This document shows positions 23,270 through 33,131 of a DNA stretch of 64,000 bases, piece by piece. Position 1 is the stretch's first letter. Each line of letters opens with the position of its first letter. The stretch spans positions 1 to 64,000 of the forward strand of contig JAIRVG010000054.1 of assembly GCA_031253995.1 (NCBI GenBank). The letters run 5' to 3'. Made by a program: the position numbers and the translations under genes. Below the pieces are notes generated by a model. It worked only from the letters and a program-made list of their open reading frames with translations. It made no database searches and was not told the origin of the DNA. This stretch comes from Paucimonas sp. Its GTDB lineage: Bacteria > Pseudomonadota > Gammaproteobacteria > Pseudomonadales > Pseudomonadaceae.

Positions 23270-24657
23270 GTGCGATCAAGGTCCTGCTGGTGGAGGACGA
23301 CCGCTCCCTGCGCCAGGCCTTGGGTGACACTCTGGAGCTGGGCGGTTTCACCTATCGCGCCGCCGGTTCCGCGGAAGAGGCGCTGGAGATGGTCGCCGCC
23401 GAGGCGTTCAGCCTGGTGGTCAGCGACGTCAACATGCCGGGCATGGACGGGCACCAGTTGCTGGCCCGCCTGCGCCTGGTGCAGCCGCAACTGCCGGTCC
23501 TGCTGATGACCGCCCATGCCGCAGTGGAGCGGGCCGTGGATGCCATCCGCCAGGGCGCGGCGGATTACCTGGTCAAGCCGTTCGAGCCGCGGGCCTTGCT
23601 CGACCTGGTTGCCCGTCATGCCCTGGGCGCTGCCAGCGGCGCCGAGGCCGAAGGCCCGGTGGCCTGCGAGCCGGCCAGCGCGCAACTGCTGGAACTGGCC
23701 GCGCGGGTCGCCCGCAGCGATTCCACCGTGCTGATTTCCGGCGAGTCCGGCACCGGCAAGGAGGTGCTGGCGCGCTACATCCACCAGCAATCGCCTCGTG
23801 CCAGCGAGGCGTTCGTGGCGATCAACTGCGCGGCGATCCCGGACAACATGCTCGAAGCCACCCTGTTCGGTCATGAGAAAGGCTCGTTCACTGGCGCCAT
23901 CGCGGCCCAGGCAGGCAAGTTCGAGCAGGCCGACGGCGGCACGCTGCTGCTGGACGAGATTTCCGAAATGCCCCTCGGCCTGCAGGCCAAGTTGCTGCGG
24001 GTGCTGCAGGAGCGGGAAGTGGAGCGGGTTGGCGGGCGCAAGCCGATTGCCCTGGATATCCGCGTGGTCGCCACCACCAACCGCGACCTGGCCGGCGAAG
24101 TGGCGGCGGGGCGTTTCCGCGAGGACCTGTTCTATCGTCTGTCGGTGTTTCCGTTGGCCTGGCGGCCGCTCAGGGAACGGAGCGCCGATATTCTGCCATT
24201 GGCCGAGCGTTTGTTATTGCGCCACGTCAATAAAATGAAGCACGCGCCTGTCAGGCTCTCCGAGGAAGCCAAGGCGTGCCTGCAAGGCTATCCGTGGCCG
24301 GGCAACGTGCGCGAACTGGACAATGCGATCCAGCGTGCACTGATCCTGCAGCAGGGCGGGGTGATCGCCGCGGCGGACTTCTGCCTGGCGGGCGTGCTGC
24401 CGGTGCTGGCGCCGCAGCCGGTCAAGGCCGCAGCGCCGCAGGCGGCGGTGGAAACACAGGAGCCGGGCGGGTTGGGTGACGACTTGCGCCGGCATGAATT
24501 CCAGATGATCATCGACACCCTTCGCGCCGAGCGCGGCCGCCGCAAGGAAGCCGCCGAGCGCCTGGGCATCAGCCCGCGGACCCTGCGCTACAAGCTGGCG
24601 CAGATGCGCGATGCAGGCATGGATGTGGAGGCGAGCCTTTACGCCACGGGGCTTTGA
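23266..24657 (+). CDS. fleR: Flagellar sigma-54 response regulator FleR
   Basis: The NtrC-type partner of FleS, 463 residues; it activates class III genes (in P. aeruginosa flgBCDE, flgFGHIJKL and filament-related genes). The receiver domain (1-115) has DD at 11-12, phospho-acceptor Asp54 in [10 protein letters not shown] and KPFE. The AAA+ domain has GESGTGKE, the GSFTGA variant of the sigma-54 loop and [12 protein letters not shown] Fis-type HTH ([19 protein letters not shown]) is at the end. It shares 4 bases with fleS, so the pair is coupled. Confidence 0.97.
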   Translation: MSAIKVLLVEDDRSLRQALGDTLELGGFTYRAAGSAEEALEMVAAEAFSLVVSDVNMPGMDGHQLLARLRLVQPQLPVLLMTAHAAVERAVDAIRQGAADYLVKPFEPRALLDLVARHALGAASGAEAEGPVACEPASAQLLELAARVARSDSTVLISGESGTGKEVLARYIHQQSPRASEAFVAINCAAIPDNMLEATLFGHEKGSFTGAIAAQAGKFEQADGGTLLLDEISEMPLGLQAKLLRVLQEREVERVGGRKPIALDIRVVATTNRDLAGEVAAGRFREDLFYRLSVFPLAWRPLRERSADILPLAERLLLRHVNKMKHAPVRLSEEAKACLQGYPWPGNVRELDNAIQRALILQQGGVIAAADFCLAGVLPVLAPQPVKAAAPQAAVETQEPGGLGDDLRRHEFQMIIDTLRAERGRRKEAAERLGISPRTLRYKLAQMRDAGMDVEASLYATGL

Positions 24658-24697
24658 GGATGGATGGTCATCGTTTTGCAAAATCGTCGGGCCTAGC

Positions 24698-24713
24698 TGG
24701 CACTCTTGTTGCT
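24698..24713 (+). promoter_or_regulatory. Sigma-54 promoter of fliE operon
   Basis: TGGCACTCTTGTTGCT is a perfect match to TGGCAC-N5-TTGCW. It lies 61 bases before fliE and should drive fliEFGHIJ. Confidence 0.92.
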
Positions 24714-24774
24714 AAGTCCTGTTCATCCGCTGCGTGAGTGTCAAAAAAATGCGGGCCGTCGGAGAGAGAAGTTC

Positions 24775-25104
24775 ATGAGCCAAGGTGTTGAATTCAATCG
24801 GTTGATGCTGGACATGCGCGCCATGCAGGCGGAAGCCATGTCGGCGCCGAAGGCCGTGCAGTCGCCTGCCGAACTGGGGCAGAGCAGTTTCGCCGATATG
24901 CTGGGTCAGGCCATCAACAAGGTCAACGACACCCAGCAGGCCTCCTCGCAGCTGGCCAATGCCTTCGAGATCGGCAAGAGCGGCGTCGACCTGACCGACG
25001 TGATGATCGCTTCGCAGAAGGCCAGCGTGTCCTTCCAGGCCCTGACCCAGGTGCGCAACAAGCTGGTCCAGTCGTATCAAGACATCATGCAGATGCCGGT
25101 TTAA
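24775..25104 (+). CDS. fliE: Flagellar hook-basal body protein FliE
   Basis: It is the small junction protein between the MS ring and the proximal rod, exported early. It has 109 residues with the conserved C-terminal part [30 protein letters not shown] and [20 protein letters not shown] 24775 is chosen because GGAGAGAG lies upstream and the family N-terminus fits; the longer reading frame runs into the promoter. It is the first gene of a sigma-54 operon. Confidence 0.96.
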   Translation: MSQGVEFNRLMLDMRAMQAEAMSAPKAVQSPAELGQSSFADMLGQAINKVNDTQQASSQLANAFEIGKSGVDLTDVMIASQKASVSFQALTQVRNKLVQSYQDIMQMPV

Positions 25105-25119
25105 GGCGGGATTTGATTC

Positions 25120-26901
25120 ATGGCCGATGCAGTCGTCGATAACGTGCCCGCCAAGGGCAGCCCGCCAGCGCCCAAACCGCCGCTGTTCGGCATGTCGTTC
25201 CTGGAAAACCTCTCGCAGATGCCCATGCTGCGTCAGGTCGGCCTGCTGGTCGGCCTGGCCGCCAGCGTGGCCATCGGCTTCGCCGTGGTCCTCTGGTCGC
25301 AGCAGCCGGACTACCGTCCGCTGTACGGCAGCCTCAGCGGCATGGACACCAAGCAGGTCATGGAAACCCTGGCCGCCGCGGACATCCCCTACAACGTCGA
25401 GCCCAATTCCGGTGCATTGCTGGTCAAGGCCGAGGACGTCTCCCGTGCGCGGCTGAAACTCGCCGCCGCCGGTGTGGCGCCGAGCGACGGCAACGTCGGC
25501 TTCGAGATCCTCGACAAGGAACAGGGCCTCGGCACCAGCCAGTTCATGGAAGCCACCCGCTACCGTCGTGGCCTGGAAGGCGAGCTGGCGCGGACCATTT
25601 CCGCCCTGAGCAACGTCAAGGCCGCCCGCGTGCACCTGGCGATCCCGAAAAGCTCGGTGTTCGTCCGTGACGAGCGCAAGCCCAGTGCCTCGGTACTGGT
25701 CGAGCTGTACCCGGGCCGCTCCCTGGAAGCCGGGCAGGTCATGGCCATCGTCAACCTGGTGGCCACCAGCGTTCCGGAACTGGACAAGTCCCAGGTCACC
25801 GTGGTCGACCAGAAGGGCAACCTGCTCTCCAGCCAGCTGGAAAACACCGAGCTCACCGTCGCCGGCAAGCAGTTCGACTACACCCGGCGCATGGAAGGCC
25901 TGATGACCCAGCGGGTGCACAACATCCTGCAGCCAGTGCTGGGCAACGACCGCTACAAGGCCGAAGTGTCCGCCGACGTCGATTTCAGCGCCGTCGAATC
26001 CACCGCCGAACAGTTCAACCCGGACCAGCCGGCGCTGCGCAGCGAGCAGTCGGTCAACGAACAGCGCTCCAGCAGCTCCGGCCCGCAAGGCGTGCCCGGC
26101 GCCCTGAGCAACCAGCCGCCTGGCCCGGCCACGGCTCCGCAGACCACCGGTGGCGGTGCCGCCGGCGCGGCCGCGGCGATCCAGCCCGGCCAGCCGCTGC
26201 TCGACGCCAACGGCCAGCAGGTCATGGACCCGGCCACCGGCCAGCCGATGCTCGCGCCGTATCCGGCAGACAAGCGCGTGCAGTCGACCAAGAACTTCGA
26301 GCTGGACCGTTCCATCAGCCACACCCGCCAGCAGCAGGGTCGCCTGACCCGCCTGTCGGTGGCGGTGGTGGTGGACGACCAGGTCAAGATCGACCCGGCC
26401 AACGGCAACGCCACCACGACGCCGTGGAGCGCCGAGGACCTGGCGCGCTTCACCCGCCTGGTGCAGGACGCGGTGGGCTTCGATGCCAGCCGTGGCGACA
26501 GCGTCAGCGTGATCAACGTGCCGTTTGCCGCCGACCGTGGCGAGACCATCGCCGAGATTCCGTTCTACTCGCAACCGTGGTTCTGGGACATCGTCAAGCA
26601 GGTGCTCGGCGTACTGTTCATCCTGGTGCTGGTATTCGGTGTCCTGCGTCCGGTGCTCAACAACATCACCGGCGGCGGCAAGCAGTCGGGCAACGACAGC
26701 GACATGGAGCTGGGCGGCATGATCGGTCTGGATGGCGAACTGGCCAACGACCGCGTGAGCCTGGGTGGTCCGCAAAGCATCCTCTTGCCGAGTCCGAGCG
26801 AGGGCTATGACGCCCAGCTCAACGCAATCAAGAGTCTGGTGGCAGAAGACCCGGGCCGCGTGGCCCAGGTCGTGAAAGAGTGGATCAACGCCGATGAGTG
26901 A
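25120..26901 (+). CDS. fliF: Flagellar MS-ring protein FliF
   Basis: An inner-membrane protein of 593 residues that forms the MS ring around the export gate. One membrane segment lies near residue 45-65 (VGLLVGLAASVAIGFAVVLW) and the second near 485-508. Between them lie the periplasmic YscJ-like ring domains and a Gly/Pro/Ala-rich linker (about 305-385). The C-terminal tail (about 555-593, LNAIKSLVAEDPGRVAQVVKEWI) binds FliG. Its end overlaps fliG by 8 bases. Confidence 0.97.
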   Translation: MADAVVDNVPAKGSPPAPKPPLFGMSFLENLSQMPMLRQVGLLVGLAASVAIGFAVVLWSQQPDYRPLYGSLSGMDTKQVMETLAAADIPYNVEPNSGALLVKAEDVSRARLKLAAAGVAPSDGNVGFEILDKEQGLGTSQFMEATRYRRGLEGELARTISALSNVKAARVHLAIPKSSVFVRDERKPSASVLVELYPGRSLEAGQVMAIVNLVATSVPELDKSQVTVVDQKGNLLSSQLENTELTVAGKQFDYTRRMEGLMTQRVHNILQPVLGNDRYKAEVSADVDFSAVESTAEQFNPDQPALRSEQSVNEQRSSSSGPQGVPGALSNQPPGPATAPQTTGGGAAGAAAAIQPGQPLLDANGQQVMDPATGQPMLAPYPADKRVQSTKNFELDRSISHTRQQQGRLTRLSVAVVVDDQVKIDPANGNATTTPWSAEDLARFTRLVQDAVGFDASRGDSVSVINVPFAADRGETIAEIPFYSQPWFWDIVKQVLGVLFILVLVFGVLRPVLNNITGGGKQSGNDSDMELGGMIGLDGELANDRVSLGGPQSILLPSPSEGYDAQLNAIKSLVAEDPGRVAQVVKEWINADE

Positions 26902-27913
26902 CAATCGAGCCATGACAGCCAAGCTCACCCGGGTCGACAAGGCAGCCATCCTGCTGCTGTCGCTGGGCGAGACCGACGCCGCGCAGGTGCTGCGGCACAT
27001 GGGGCCGAAAGAGGTCCAGCGCGTGGGCGTGGCCATGGCGCAGATGGGCAACATCCATCGCGAGCAGGTCGAGCAGGTGATGAGCGAGTTCGTCGAGATC
27101 GTCGGCGACCAGACCAGCCTCGGCGTCGGTTCCGACGGCTACATCCGCAAGATGCTCACCCAGGCCCTCGGCGAGGACAAGGCCAACGGCCTGATCGACC
27201 GCATTCTCCTGGGCGGCAACACCAGCGGCCTGGACAGCCTGAAGTGGATGGAGCCGCGCGCCGTCGCCGACGTCATCCGCTACGAGCACCCGCAGATCCA
27301 GGCGATCGTCGTGGCCTACCTCGACCCCGACCAGGCTGGCGAGGTGCTGGGCAACTTCGACCACAAGGTGCGCCTGGACATCATCCTGCGCGTCTCGTCG
27401 CTGAACACCGTGCAGCCGGCGGCGCTGAAGGAACTCAACCAGATCCTCGAGAAGCAGTTCTCCGGCAACTCGAACGCCGCGCGTACCACCCTGGGCGGTA
27501 TCAAGCGTGCCGCAGACATCATGAACTTCCTCGACAGTTCGGTCGAAGGCCAGCTCATGGACGCGATCCGCGAGATCGACGGCGACCTCTCCGAGTCGAT
27601 CGAAGACCTCATGTTCGTCTTCAACAACCTGGCCGACGTCGACGACCGCGGTATCCAGGCGCTGTTGCGCGAAGTGTCTTCCGACGTGCTGGTGGTGTCC
27701 CTCAAGGGCGCCGACGAGAAGGTCAAGGACAAGATCTTCAAGAACATGTCCAAGCGTGCCTCCGAGCTGCTGCGCGACGACCTGGAGGCCAAGGGCCCGG
27801 TCCGCGTCAGCGACGTGGAAACCGCGCAGAAGGAAATCCTCACCATCGCCCGCCGCATGGCCGAAGCCGGCGAGATCGTGCTGGGCGGCAAAGGTGCCGA
27901 AGAGATGATCTGA
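26894..27913 (+). CDS. fliG: Flagellar motor switch protein FliG
   Basis: The C-ring protein that binds FliF, FliM and the stator; 339 residues with three armadillo-like domains. Visible are KAAILLLSLGE at the start, the linker region VLGNFDHKVRLDIILRVSSL and the C-terminal torque helix IEDLMFVFNNLADVDDRGIQALLREVSSDVL, which carries the charged residues that contact the stator. It overlaps fliF by 8 bases. A 112-bp gap with a strong hairpin follows. Confidence 0.97.
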   Translation: MSDNRAMTAKLTRVDKAAILLLSLGETDAAQVLRHMGPKEVQRVGVAMAQMGNIHREQVEQVMSEFVEIVGDQTSLGVGSDGYIRKMLTQALGEDKANGLIDRILLGGNTSGLDSLKWMEPRAVADVIRYEHPQIQAIVVAYLDPDQAGEVLGNFDHKVRLDIILRVSSLNTVQPAALKELNQILEKQFSGNSNAARTTLGGIKRAADIMNFLDSSVEGQLMDAIREIDGDLSESIEDLMFVFNNLADVDDRGIQALLREVSSDVLVVSLKGADEKVKDKIFKNMSKRASELLRDDLEAKGPVRVSDVETAQKEILTIARRMAEAGEIVLGGKGAEEMI

Positions 27914-27920
27914 CGGGTTG

Positions 27921-27942
27921 GCGCCGCTCCTGCGAGCGGCGC
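27921..27942 (+). repeat. Strong hairpin between fliG and fliH
   Basis: GCGCCGCTC (27921-27929) and GAGCGGCGC (27934-27942) form a perfect 9-bp stem with a CTGC loop. No T-run follows. In the middle of an operon it may slow decay or trim readthrough rather than terminate. Confidence 0.65.
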
Positions 27943-28025
27943 CGGCCAGGCTTTGCCAGGCAGCCCGCCATGCGGGACAGCCTGGGCCCGATCATCCGCA
28001 ACCCGACTTTTGAGCGCATGGAATC

Positions 28026-28817
28026 ATGTCGACCAACGAGCATTTGAGTGAACTGATCCGCGCCCGCGACCTGGAAGGGTTCGACCGCTGGGCGCTGCCC
28101 AGTTTCGACCCCGAACCCGAGCACGTGCCGGAACCGGAGCCCGAACCCGAGGAAATCGTCGAGGAAGTGCCGCTGGAGGAAGTCCAGCCGCTGACCCTCG
28201 AAGAGCTCGAAAGCATCCGCCAGGAGGCCTACAACGAAGGCTTCGCCACCGGCGAGCGCGAAGGTTTCCACAGCACCCAGCTCAAGGTCCGCCAGGAAGC
28301 CGAGGTGGCGCTGCATGCGCGCCTGGAAAGCCTGGAACAACTCATGGGTCACCTGCTGGAGCCGATCGCCGAGCAGGATGCGCTGATCGAGAAGCAACTG
28401 GTGCACCTGGTCAGCCATATCGCCAGGGAAGTGATCGGTCGCGAGTTGAAGACCGATTCCAGCCAGATCACCCATGTCCTGCGCGAAGCCCTGAAGCTGC
28501 TGCCGATGGGCGCCGAGAACATCCGCATCCATGTCAATCCCCAGGATTTCGCCCTGGCCAAGGCCCTGCGCGAACGCCACGAGGAAAGCTGGAAGCTGCT
28601 GGAGGACGATTCCCTGCAGCCCGGCGGCTGCTGGATCGAAACCGCCCACAGCCGCATCGACGCGACCGTCGAGACCCGTATCGAAAAGGCCCTGAAGCAA
28701 CTGTTCGACCAGTTGCACGACCAGGGCCTGCACCCGGCCGCGCCGGACCTGCATATCGACCTGCAGGACAAGCGCAAGGTGCCGGTCGAAGAAACGGAAA
28801 CCAGTGATGCGCCTTGA
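28026..28817 (+). CDS. fliH: Flagellar export ATPase regulator FliH
   Basis: A cytoplasmic stator-like partner that docks FliI to the C ring through FliN; 263 residues. The N-terminus has a Pro/Glu-rich stretch (about 30-50, [14 protein letters not shown]), then a long helical part and a conserved C-terminal domain (about 120-245, [20 protein letters not shown]). It overlaps the start of fliI by 11 bases. Confidence 0.94.
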   Translation: MSTNEHLSELIRARDLEGFDRWALPSFDPEPEHVPEPEPEPEEIVEEVPLEEVQPLTLEELESIRQEAYNEGFATGEREGFHSTQLKVRQEAEVALHARLESLEQLMGHLLEPIAEQDALIEKQLVHLVSHIAREVIGRELKTDSSQITHVLREALKLLPMGAENIRIHVNPQDFALAKALRERHEESWKLLEDDSLQPGGCWIETAHSRIDATVETRIEKALKQLFDQLHDQGLHPAAPDLHIDLQDKRKVPVEETETSDAP

Positions 28818-30165
28818 TCGCACCAGCTTCGCCAGGCGCCTCGGCACCTACGCCGACGCCGTGCGCCTGCCCGCCCAGCCGGTGGTCGAAGGGCGCCTGC
28901 TGCGCATGGTCGGCCTGACCCTGGAGGCCGAGGGCCTGCGCGCTGCCATCGGCAGCCGCTGCAAGGTAATCAACGACGACAGCTACCACCCCGTGGAGGT
29001 CGAGGCCGAGGTCATGGGCTTCGCCGGCGGCAAGGTATTCCTCATGCCGGTGGGCAGTGTCGCCGGCATCGCGCCGGGTGCGCGGGTGGTGCCGCTGGAT
29101 GACAGCGGCCGCCTGCCCATGGGCATGAGCATGTTGGGCCGGGTGCTGGACGGCGCCGGCCGCGCCCTGGACGGCAAGGGTGGGATGAAGGCCGAGGACT
29201 GGGTGCCGATGGACGGCCCCACCATCAACCCGCTCAACCGCGACCCCATCAGCCAGCCGCTGGACGTCGGCATCCGCAGCATCAACGGCCTGCTCACCGT
29301 CGGCCGCGGCCAGCGCCTGGGCCTGTTCGCCGGTACCGGCGTGGGTAAATCGGTGCTGCTGGGGATGATGACCCGCTTCACCGAGGCCGACATCATCGTG
29401 GTCGGGCTGATCGGCGAGCGGGGTCGCGAGGTGAAGGAATTCATCGAGCACATCCTCGGCACCGAAGGCCTGAAGCGCTCGGTGGTGGTCGCCTCGCCAG
29501 CGGACGACGCGCCGCTGATGCGCCTGCGTGCGGCGATGTACTGCACGCGGATCGCCGAGTATTTCCGCGACAAGGGCAAGAACGTCCTGTTGCTGATGGA
29601 CTCCCTGACCCGTTTCGCCCAGGCCCAGCGGGAAATCGCCCTGGCCATCGGCGAGCCGCCGGCGACCAAGGGTTATCCGCCCTCGGTGTTCGCCAAGCTG
29701 CCCAAGCTGGTGGAGCGCGCCGGTAATGGCGAGGCCGGTGGTGGTTCGATCACCGCCTTCTACACCGTGCTGTCCGAGGGCGACGACCAGCAGGACCCGA
29801 TCGCCGACTCGGCGCGGGGCGTGCTTGACGGCCATATCGTGCTGTCGCGGCGCCTGGCGGAGGAGGGGCATTACCCGGCCATCGATATCGAGGCGTCCAT
29901 CAGCCGGGTCATGCCGCAGGTGGTCACCCCCGAGCAGATGACCCAGGCCCAGCAGTTCAAGCAGCTGTGGTCGCGCCTGTCGCAGAGCCGCGACCTGATC
30001 AGCGTGGGCGCCTACGTCGCCGGCGGCGACAAGGAAACCGACCTGGCCATCGCCCTGCAGCCACGTCTCGTGGGCTTCCTGCGTCAGGGGCTGAACGAGA
30101 ACGTCAGCCAGGAACAGAGCCGCGACCAACTGGCGGGGGTGTTCGCCCCCCTCGCGCCGGGCTGA
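28807..30165 (+). CDS. fliI: Flagellum-specific export ATPase FliI
   Basis: It is the hexameric ATPase of the flagellar type III system, related to the F1 beta subunit; 452 residues. Walker A is [10 protein letters not shown] (about 176-185), Walker B is [17 protein letters not shown], and DGHIVLSR lies downstream. The ATG at 28807 is one codon after a [15 protein letters not shown] fits the Pseudomonas family N-terminus. It overlaps fliH, and fliJ starts 6 bases after its stop. Confidence 0.96.
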   Translation: MRLDRTSFARRLGTYADAVRLPAQPVVEGRLLRMVGLTLEAEGLRAAIGSRCKVINDDSYHPVEVEAEVMGFAGGKVFLMPVGSVAGIAPGARVVPLDDSGRLPMGMSMLGRVLDGAGRALDGKGGMKAEDWVPMDGPTINPLNRDPISQPLDVGIRSINGLLTVGRGQRLGLFAGTGVGKSVLLGMMTRFTEADIIVVGLIGERGREVKEFIEHILGTEGLKRSVVVASPADDAPLMRLRAAMYCTRIAEYFRDKGKNVLLLMDSLTRFAQAQREIALAIGEPPATKGYPPSVFAKLPKLVERAGNGEAGGGSITAFYTVLSEGDDQQDPIADSARGVLDGHIVLSRRLAEEGHYPAIDIEASISRVMPQVVTPEQMTQAQQFKQLWSRLSQSRDLISVGAYVAGGDKETDLAIALQPRLVGFLRQGLNENVSQEQSRDQLAGVFAPLAPG

Positions 30166-30171
30166 TAGACC

Positions 30172-30624
30172 ATGGCCCAGCCCAGCCGCGCCGCCCGCCT
30201 GGTTCCGGTGGTGGAGATGGCCGAGGACGCCGAGCGCAAGGCCGCGCAGCGTCTCGGTCACTTCCAGCAGCAGGTCAACCTGGCCCAGGCCAAGCTCGCC
30301 GAACTCGACCAGTTCCGCGCCGACTACTCGCAGCAATGGGTGCAGCGCGGCAGCCAGGGCGTGTCCGGCAAGTGGCTGGTGGGCTTCCAGCGCTTCCTCG
30401 GCCAGCTCGACACCGCGGTGGCCCAGCAGCACCAGAGCCTGACCTGGCACCAGAACAACCTCGAAAGCGCCCGTGGCACCTGGCAGCAGGCCTATGCCCG
30501 GGTCGAGGGCCTGCGCAAGCTGGTCCAGCGCTATATCGAGGAAGCCCGCCTGCTGGAAGACAAGCGCGAGCAGAAGCTGCTCGACGAGCTGTCCCAGCGC
30601 CTGCCCCGCCACGATCACTTCTGA
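30172..30624 (+). CDS. fliJ: Flagellar export chaperone FliJ
   Basis: A 150-residue helical coiled-coil protein, like the gamma subunit of F1, that sits in the FliI ring and links it to FlhA. The sequence is almost continuous charged heptads (MAEDAERKAAQRLGHFQQQVNLAQAKLAEL, EARLLEDKREQKLLDELSQRL). It is the last gene of the fliE operon; no clear terminator is seen before the next gene. Confidence 0.93.
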   Translation: MAQPSRAARLVPVVEMAEDAERKAAQRLGHFQQQVNLAQAKLAELDQFRADYSQQWVQRGSQGVSGKWLVGFQRFLGQLDTAVAQQHQSLTWHQNNLESARGTWQQAYARVEGLRKLVQRYIEEARLLEDKREQKLLDELSQRLPRHDHF

Positions 30625-30673
30625 GTTTCAAGCGCCGCTGGATGTACCTTGCCGGCCCGCCGGGCGACTGCTA

Positions 30674-30687
30674 AACCTTTAAAGGTT
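30674..30687. promoter_or_regulatory. Perfect AT-rich palindrome before hsbA
   Basis: AACCTTTAAAGGTT is a 14-bp perfect palindrome 32 bases before the hsbA start. It is an operator candidate; no known regulator motif was recognised. Confidence 0.35.
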
Positions 30688-30718
30688 CGCTTTCGCCAAC
30701 GTCGAAGGAATCATCAAC

Positions 30719-31033
30719 ATGGCCGTTGAATCCGAGCTGTCCCCGGACGGGAAAAAACTGACGATCCGCGTCAAGGGTCGTTTCGATTTCGGCAAGCATC
30801 AGGAATTCCGCAAGACCTACGAGGATGACAGCGGGCGCTCGTCCAGGCAGTTCGACGCGGTGGTGGTCGACCTCAAGGAGGCCACCTACCTCGACAGTTC
30901 CGCCCTCGGCATGTTGCTGCTGCTGCGCGATCATGCCGGCGAGGATTCGCAGATCAGCGTGATCAACACCACGCCCGATGTGCGCAAGATCCTCGCGATC
31001 TCCAATTTCGAAAAGCTCTTCGAGATCAGTTGA
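30719..31033 (+). CDS. hsbA: STAS-domain anti-sigma factor antagonist (HsbA-like)
   Basis: A 104-residue single STAS domain protein. The switch motif TYLDSSALGMLLLLRDH has a Ser pair at 60-61 that is the expected phosphorylation site. In P. aeruginosa HsbA works with HsbR and HptB and binds the anti-sigma factor FlgM or the cyclase HsbD, depending on phosphorylation. The same three-gene order here supports the name. In P. aeruginosa this set lies near flgMN; here it sits inside the flagellar cluster, between fliJ and fliK. Confidence 0.85.
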   Translation: MAVESELSPDGKKLTIRVKGRFDFGKHQEFRKTYEDDSGRSSRQFDAVVVDLKEATYLDSSALGMLLLLRDHAGEDSQISVINTTPDVRKILAISNFEKLFEIS

Positions 31034-31041
31034 GCGACGCC

Positions 31042-32745
31042 ATGAGCACCCAGCAAGCCCTCACCGTGCTGATCGTCGAAGACGGCGCCACGGACCGTCT
31101 GTTGCTGGCGACCCTGGTGCGCAAGCAGGGTCACCGGGTATTGACCGCCGAAAACGGCAAGCTGGCCGTGGCGTTGTTCGCCGAGCAGCGTCCGCAACTG
31201 GTGCTGCTGGACGCGGTGATGCCGGTGATGGACGGCTTCGAGGCGGCGCGGCGGATCAAGGCGCTGGCCGGGGAAGAGCTGGTGCCGATCATCTTCCTCA
31301 CCTCCCTGACCGAGGACGAGGCGCTGGTGCGCTGCCTGGAGGCGGGCGGCGACGACTTTCTCGCCAAGCCCTACAGCCCGGTGGTGCTGGCCGCCAAGAT
31401 CCGGGCCATGGATCGCCTGCGCCGCTTGCAGGCCACGGTGCTGGAGCAGCGTGATGAGATCTCGCGGCATCACGACCACCTGCTCACCGAGCAGCGGGTG
31501 GCCAAGGCGGTGTTCGACCAGGTGGCCCATGCCGGCTGCCTCAGCGCGCCCAATATCCGCTACTTGCAATCGCCCTATGCGTTGTTCAACGGCGACCTGC
31601 TGCTGGCGGCATTCACGCCCACCGGCGAGATGCATGTGCTGCTCGGCGACTTCACCGGCCACGGCCTGCCGGCGGCGGTGGGTGCCATGCCGCTGGCCGA
31701 GGTGTTCTACGGCATGACCGCCAAGGGCTACGGCCTGGCCGAGACGCTGCGGGAGATGAACGCCAAGCTCAAGCGCATCCTGCCGGTGGACATGTTCTGC
31801 TGCGCGCTGCTGCTCAACCTGAGTTTCGAACGGCGCATGGTCGAGGTATGGAACGGCGGCATGCCGGACGGCTACCTGTTGCCGGCGGCGGGTGGCGACA
31901 CCATTCCCCTGGTCTCGCGACACCTGCCGCTGGGCGTGCTGTCGGCCGAGCAGTTCGACGAGCATACCGATGTGTTGCCGCTGGCCCTGGGTGATCGCCT
32001 GTTCCTGCTCTCCGATGGCGTGGTGGATACCTGTGACGAGAGCGAGCAACTGTTCGGCGTCGAGCGCCTGCAGCAGGTGTTCGCCGACAACAAGGAGCCC
32101 GGGCACCTGTTCGAGGATGTGTTGCGGGCCCTGGAGGCCTTTCGCGGACGCTCGCGGGACGACGTCAGCATGCTGGAGATCACCGTGGTCGCTGCGCACC
32201 AGTTGGCGCCGCCGCCGCTGGTGTATTCCGACAGCGGACAGTCGAGCCCGCTGGACTGGTCGCTGTCCGTCGAATTTCGTGCGCAGACCCTCAAGCGCTT
32301 CAATCCGCTGCCCTGGCTGATGCAGGTGCTGCAGGAGGTGCATGGCCTGCGCAAGCAGAGCGGGGCGTTGCACTGCGTGCTCAACGAACTCTATGCCAAT
32401 GCCCTGGAGCATGGGGTGCTCGGCCTGGATTCGGCGCAAAAGCGTGATGCCGACGGTTTCAACGCCTACTACCAGGAGCGCAACCGGCGCCTGGAGGCGC
32501 TGGACAGCGGTCATATCCGTCTTGACCTGCGGGTGGAACCCTGGAAGGGTGGCGGGCGTCTCATTGTTGAAGTCGAGGACAGCGGCAGCGGCTTCGATGT
32601 GGGTAAAGTACAGCTGCCGCCGCCCGTGGAGCAGCGTTTGAGCGGTCGTGGGTTGAACCTGGTGCGTCGCCTGAGCCGGCACGCCGAATGGACCGATGGA
32701 GGGCGCCGGGCGCGCGTAGAGTTCGCCTGGGATGCTCTGGCATAA
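31042..32745 (+). CDS. hsbR: Response regulator with PP2C phosphatase and anti-sigma kinase domains (HsbR-like)
   Basis: Three domains in 567 residues. The receiver is about 5-125 (IVEDG, phospho-acceptor Asp57 in LLDAVMPVMDG, KPYS). A SpoIIE-type PP2C phosphatase is about 155-400 (LLAAFTPTGEMHVLLGDFTGHGLPAA, LLSDGVVDTCDE). An SpoIIAB-like ATPase is about 430-567 (LNELYANALEHGVLG, VEDSGSGFDVG, SGRGLNLVRRL). It should phosphorylate or dephosphorylate the STAS partner in response to HptB. ATG 31042 is preferred to TTG 31030. It starts 8 bases after hsbA. Confidence 0.9.
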   Translation: MSTQQALTVLIVEDGATDRLLLATLVRKQGHRVLTAENGKLAVALFAEQRPQLVLLDAVMPVMDGFEAARRIKALAGEELVPIIFLTSLTEDEALVRCLEAGGDDFLAKPYSPVVLAAKIRAMDRLRRLQATVLEQRDEISRHHDHLLTEQRVAKAVFDQVAHAGCLSAPNIRYLQSPYALFNGDLLLAAFTPTGEMHVLLGDFTGHGLPAAVGAMPLAEVFYGMTAKGYGLAETLREMNAKLKRILPVDMFCCALLLNLSFERRMVEVWNGGMPDGYLLPAAGGDTIPLVSRHLPLGVLSAEQFDEHTDVLPLALGDRLFLLSDGVVDTCDESEQLFGVERLQQVFADNKEPGHLFEDVLRALEAFRGRSRDDVSMLEITVVAAHQLAPPPLVYSDSGQSSPLDWSLSVEFRAQTLKRFNPLPWLMQVLQEVHGLRKQSGALHCVLNELYANALEHGVLGLDSAQKRDADGFNAYYQERNRRLEALDSGHIRLDLRVEPWKGGGRLIVEVEDSGSGFDVGKVQLPPPVEQRLSGRGLNLVRRLSRHAEWTDGGRRARVEFAWDALA

Positions 32746-32770
32746 TCCGGCTTGATCAAGGAGTGAACAA

Positions 32771-33118
32771 GTGTCCGATATTCATGTAGACCGCAAGGTG
32801 TTGAGCGACCTCCAGGAAATCATGGAGGGCAATTACCTGAACCTGCTGGAAACCTTCCTCGCCGATTCCGAAGACCGCCTGCGCCAGCTGTACAAGGCGC
32901 GCAACGCCGAGGAACTGGGGCATGCCGCCCACAGCTTCAAGGGGAGCTGCAGCAACATGGGCGCGGTGGGCCTGGCCGAACTGTGTCGCCAGCTGGAACA
33001 GCGGATCCAGCAGCACTCGCTGTTCGACATCGAACACCTGATCCTGCAGATCAGTCGTGAGTTCAGCGTCGTCCGCCAGATCTACCGCGCCGAGCGCGAG
33101 CGGGTGCTGGTGGGCTGA
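32771..33118 (+). CDS. hptB: Histidine phosphotransfer protein (HptB-like)
   Basis: A 115-residue Hpt domain. His54 in AAHSFKGSCSNMG is the phosphorylated residue. In P. aeruginosa HptB takes phosphate from several hybrid kinases (such as SagS and ErcS') and passes it to HsbR, tying swarming, biofilm and rsmY control together. The start is GTG with AAGGAG 7 bases upstream. A strong terminator follows, so hsbA-hsbR-hptB ends here. Confidence 0.88.
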   Translation: MSDIHVDRKVLSDLQEIMEGNYLNLLETFLADSEDRLRQLYKARNAEELGHAAHSFKGSCSNMGAVGLAELCRQLEQRIQQHSLFDIEHLILQISREFSVVRQIYRAERERVLVG

Positions 33119-33131
33119 AGCGTCTTTAATG

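Noticed and set aside
24712..27054. A 780-codon reverse-strand frame across fliE and fliF
   Set aside because: The forward genes match families end to end; the antisense frame is low complexity and covers a sigma-54 promoter.
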